Assembly: GCA_005883695.1 (NCBI GenBank)
Contig: VBBV01000184.1
Span: 1-6,057 of the forward strand
Source of the DNA: Candidatus Bathyarchaeota archaeon
Lineage (GTDB): Archaea; Thermoproteota; Bathyarchaeia; 40CM-2-53-6
Reading direction: 5' to 3'
DNA: 6,057 nucleotides
Shown here piece by piece: positions 4,936 through 6,057 of the stretch (position 1 is the first letter of the stretch; the number at the start of each line of letters is the position of its first letter). The notes beneath the pieces are model-generated. The model worked only from the letters and a program-made list of their open reading frames with translations, made no database searches and was not told the origin of the DNA. A program made the translations under genes and the position numbers.

Positions 4936-5055
4936 ACCGAAAGGCCGCGGGTTCAAATCCCGCCCGGTCCACCATCCTCTCTTGATCGGTAGCGAGGTCA
5001 CAAACGCTAAAGCGTGGGACGTCTCGGCCAAAGGTAAGGACGTAAGGCTCGTTCG

Positions 5056-5358
5056 ATGGAAGAGTTCGAAGAGAAGTTCATCAAACCGATCGTCAACGCC
5101 TCGTATCCAGCGACCCTGGCCGGTCTTGACCTGGCCGTGTTACAGTTTTCGAGCTCTCCAGGGCTTATGCTGAACTATACGCTTTTAGCGGGCGCAATGG
5201 GCTTTCTTCTATCAGCATTCTCCGTATTCTCGTACACGATCTATCCGACAAGGAAGAAGCTGTGGACATCTAGCGCACTTTCCTTTATTGCAGGATTATT
5301 CTGCTCCATCCTAGCCGTAATGCTACTTATCTTGAAGCCGGTTATCGGCAACGTCTAG
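5056..5358 (+). CDS. Small two-helix membrane protein, unknown function
   Basis: A 100-residue protein. Residues 1-38 are mixed, starting acidic (MEEFEEKFIKPIVNASYPAT) with a moderately hydrophobic patch around 20-31. Membrane helix 1 is about 40-63 (YTLLAGAMGFLLSAFSVFSY). A basic turn PTRKK follows, then helix 2 at about 71-94 (SALSFIAGLFCSILAVMLLI) and a short tail KPVIGNV. The basic turn predicts that the inter-helix loop faces the cytoplasm, with both ends outside. I do not recognise the family and see no catalytic motif. ATG 5056 follows a weak AAGG eight bases upstream; a GCTAAAGC near 5005-5012 could be its TATA element. It lies 81 nt downstream of tRNA-Ala and may be read through from it. 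Confidence 0.7.
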   Translation: MEEFEEKFIKPIVNASYPATLAGLDLAVLQFSSSPGLMLNYTLLAGAMGFLLSAFSVFSYTIYPTRKKLWTSSALSFIAGLFCSILAVMLLILKPVIGNV

Positions 5359-5380
5359 GGAACCTGCGCCCGCCATTTGC

Positions 5381-5396
5381 GTATAAGAATAAATAC
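5381..5396 (+). promoter_or_regulatory. TATA region for the 5433 gene
   Basis: GTATAAGAATAAATAC contains two overlapping TATA-like elements, TATAAGAA and AATAAATA. The second, centred near 5391, predicts transcription from about 5416-5418 and a short leader that still holds the GAGGGG site. It is the best-looking promoter in the window. Confidence 0.65.
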
Positions 5397-5419
5397 GAAC
5401 CGAGTCGTTGGCTAGAGTC

Positions 5420-5425
5420 GAGGGG
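5420..5425 (+). promoter_or_regulatory. Ribosome binding site of the 5433 gene
   Basis: GAGGGG with a 7-nt spacer to ATG 5433. It is one of the few clear Shine-Dalgarno sites in the window and supports ATG 5433 as the start. Confidence 0.6.
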
Positions 5426-5432
5426 TTCTGGT

Positions 5433-5864
5433 ATGCCGGAGAAGCCTGCTGTGTTCATGATTGACAAGCCTCACTTTGACGTTAAGCTTCTTTCAGACAT
5501 GCTCAAGGTCGACCTGAAGGAAGGTGCTCGCGCGGAGATCGACAAGCTAGTTGGAAACCGGCCTGCGTTGCGGGATACTCTTGGATGGATGTTTCAAACC
5601 ATCGTTCCCTTGGACGTGCACCTGTGGCAGATCGAGAAAGTGACAGTAGATTCTTCGGGAAAAGTAAATATCAGGATTCCACATCGCAGGGATATTCACA
5701 TTCCACTTGAGCCTCTCGAGGCTGAGAGGCTGGTGGAAAAGATGAACGAGCTAATTCCAATAGAAAAAGAACGAAGGGTCGAAAGGGAATTAGCCGAGCA
5801 GGCGGCAGAGAAGGATCTGGAACGGCGGAAGGCCGAGACGCTGAAGTATCGTCCCTTGCGCTGA
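5433..5864 (+). CDS. Conserved-looking soluble protein, possible PH-like fold, coiled-coil tail
   Basis: A 143-residue protein without signal peptide or membrane helix. Residues 14-50 look helical (FDVKLLSDMLKVDLKEGARA, then EIDKLV). Residues 62-92 form predicted strands (VHLWQIEKVTVDSSGKVNIR, then RDIHIPLE), followed by a helix EAERLVEKMNELI (96-108). That strand-strand-helix ending resembles prokaryotic PH-like domains, a weak similarity by eye. The last 35 residues are a highly charged helix (EKERRVERELAEQAAEKDLE), probably coiled coil. No catalytic or metal-binding motif is visible and I do not recognise the family. It has its own TATA box and a good Shine-Dalgarno, so it is probably a well-expressed single gene. 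It converges with a membrane protein gene 55 nt downstream. Confidence 0.78.
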   Translation: MPEKPAVFMIDKPHFDVKLLSDMLKVDLKEGARAEIDKLVGNRPALRDTLGWMFQTIVPLDVHLWQIEKVTVDSSGKVNIRIPHRRDIHIPLEPLEAERLVEKMNELIPIEKERRVERELAEQAAEKDLERRKAETLKYRPLR

Positions 5865-5919
5865 CACCGAATACGCGTTAAGCGTCACGTGCAATCGACC
5901 ACTTGTATCACAATCCGCG

Positions 5920-6057
5920 TTACATGTCGGGGGAGGATTTTCGAAAGACCTTGTCCCTCATTGTCTCACGAAAAGCGGAGAAGACGACAATTTTCTTACG
6001 CTGCACGATAACCTCCGCTACGGCGAGGATGAGGAACATAATTCCCACAACTAATCT
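5920..6057 (-). CDS. C-terminal end of a membrane protein, unknown
   Basis: The reverse complement is open from the right edge to TAA at 5922-5920, giving 45 residues: RLVVGIMFLILAVAEVIVQR, then KKIVVFSAFRETMRDKVFRKSSPDM. The first 18 residues look like a membrane helix, and the remainder is a basic, cytoplasm-like tail. The start and most of the protein are outside the window, so no family can be given. The open frame is short, but a hydrophobic helix with a positive tail running into the edge is more than chance would usually give. It converges with the gene ending at 5864. Confidence 0.5.
   Translation of the reverse strand, partial: RLVVGIMFLILAVAEVIVQRKKIVVFSAFRETMRDKVFRKSSPDM

Larger units (their letters stand above)
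4846..4974 (+). tRNA. tRNA-Ala(CGC) with a D-loop intron and a canonical intron
   Basis: Acceptor GGGCCGG (4846-4852) pairs with CCGGTCC (4964-4970). This includes a G3-U70 wobble, the classic alanine identity element. A73 and an encoded CCA follow (4972-4974). D-stem GTTC/GAAC, anticodon stem TTCGG/CCGAA, variable loop AGGCC, T-arm GCGGG TTCAAAT CCCGC. The anticodon is CGC at 4909-4911, and the loop becomes TTCGCAA after splicing. Two insertions must be removed: about 28 nt between D-loop and D-stem, and 23 nt after position 37. It decodes GCG alanine codons. The mature length is about 75 nt without CCA. It is head-to-head with tRNA-Ile, 112 nt apart. Confidence 0.92.

Noticed and set aside
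4524..5031. Open frames on both strands across the tRNA pair (reading WWAGRDLNS and WWTGRDLNPRP-like peptides)
   Set aside because: These peptides are the usual false translations of tRNA 3' ends. Both tRNAs fold fully, so the frames are not genes.
1..6057. CRISPR array, insertion sequence or attachment site
   Set aside because: No regularly spaced repeats, transposase motifs, terminal inverted repeats or duplicated tRNA 3' ends were seen, although both tRNA ends were checked by eye.

Overview
This is an archaeal chromosome fragment. The evidence is: a Cdc48-type AAA ATPase N-terminus, the archaeal elongation factor aEF1-beta next to a small four-CxxC zinc protein, TATA boxes placed for leaderless or short-leader transcripts, and two tRNA genes that each carry two short introns that fold into bulge-helix-bulge (BHB) or BHB-like shapes. 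Introns outside the anticodon loop point to the TACK lineages (Thermoproteota in the broad sense, for example Bathyarchaeia- or Nitrososphaeria-like). That lineage placement is inference; nothing in the window names a species.

Layout. 1-157: 5' end of a Cdc48 gene, minus strand, cut by the window edge. 251-688: a winged-helix protein, minus strand, with its own TATA box, directly upstream of Cdc48. 747-1227: a two-gene minus-strand operon, zinc-ribbon protein then aEF1-beta. 1377-1598: a small two-helix membrane protein on the plus strand, followed by a G-rich stretch without a convincing gene (1599-1817). 1818-4585: a DNA end-joining island. Ku and an ATP-dependent ligase are translationally coupled on the minus strand (TTG start overlapping TGA stop), and a LigD-type primase/polymerase is divergent on the plus strand across a 114-bp promoter region. 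4599-4974: head-to-head tRNA-Ile(GAT) (minus) and tRNA-Ala(CGC) (plus), each with two introns. 5056-5358: another small membrane protein. 5433-5864: a soluble protein of unknown function with a strong promoter and ribosome binding site. 5920-6057: the 3' end of a minus-strand membrane protein.

How it fits together. Ku, ligase and polymerase are the separate-protein form of the machinery that many bacteria fuse into one LigD: Ku holds broken ends, the polymerase fills or extends them (often with ribonucleotides), and the ligase seals. The third LigD activity, the phosphoesterase, is not in this window. The remaining genes are translation and protein quality-control housekeeping (aEF1-beta, tRNAs, Cdc48) with unassigned small proteins between them.

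Most notable: both tRNAs carry a non-canonical intron at the same D-loop/D-stem junction, and tRNA-Ile has a second one inside the T-stem. All three end-joining genes, and aEF1-beta, appear to start at TTG; for Ku this is forced by an upstream in-frame stop.
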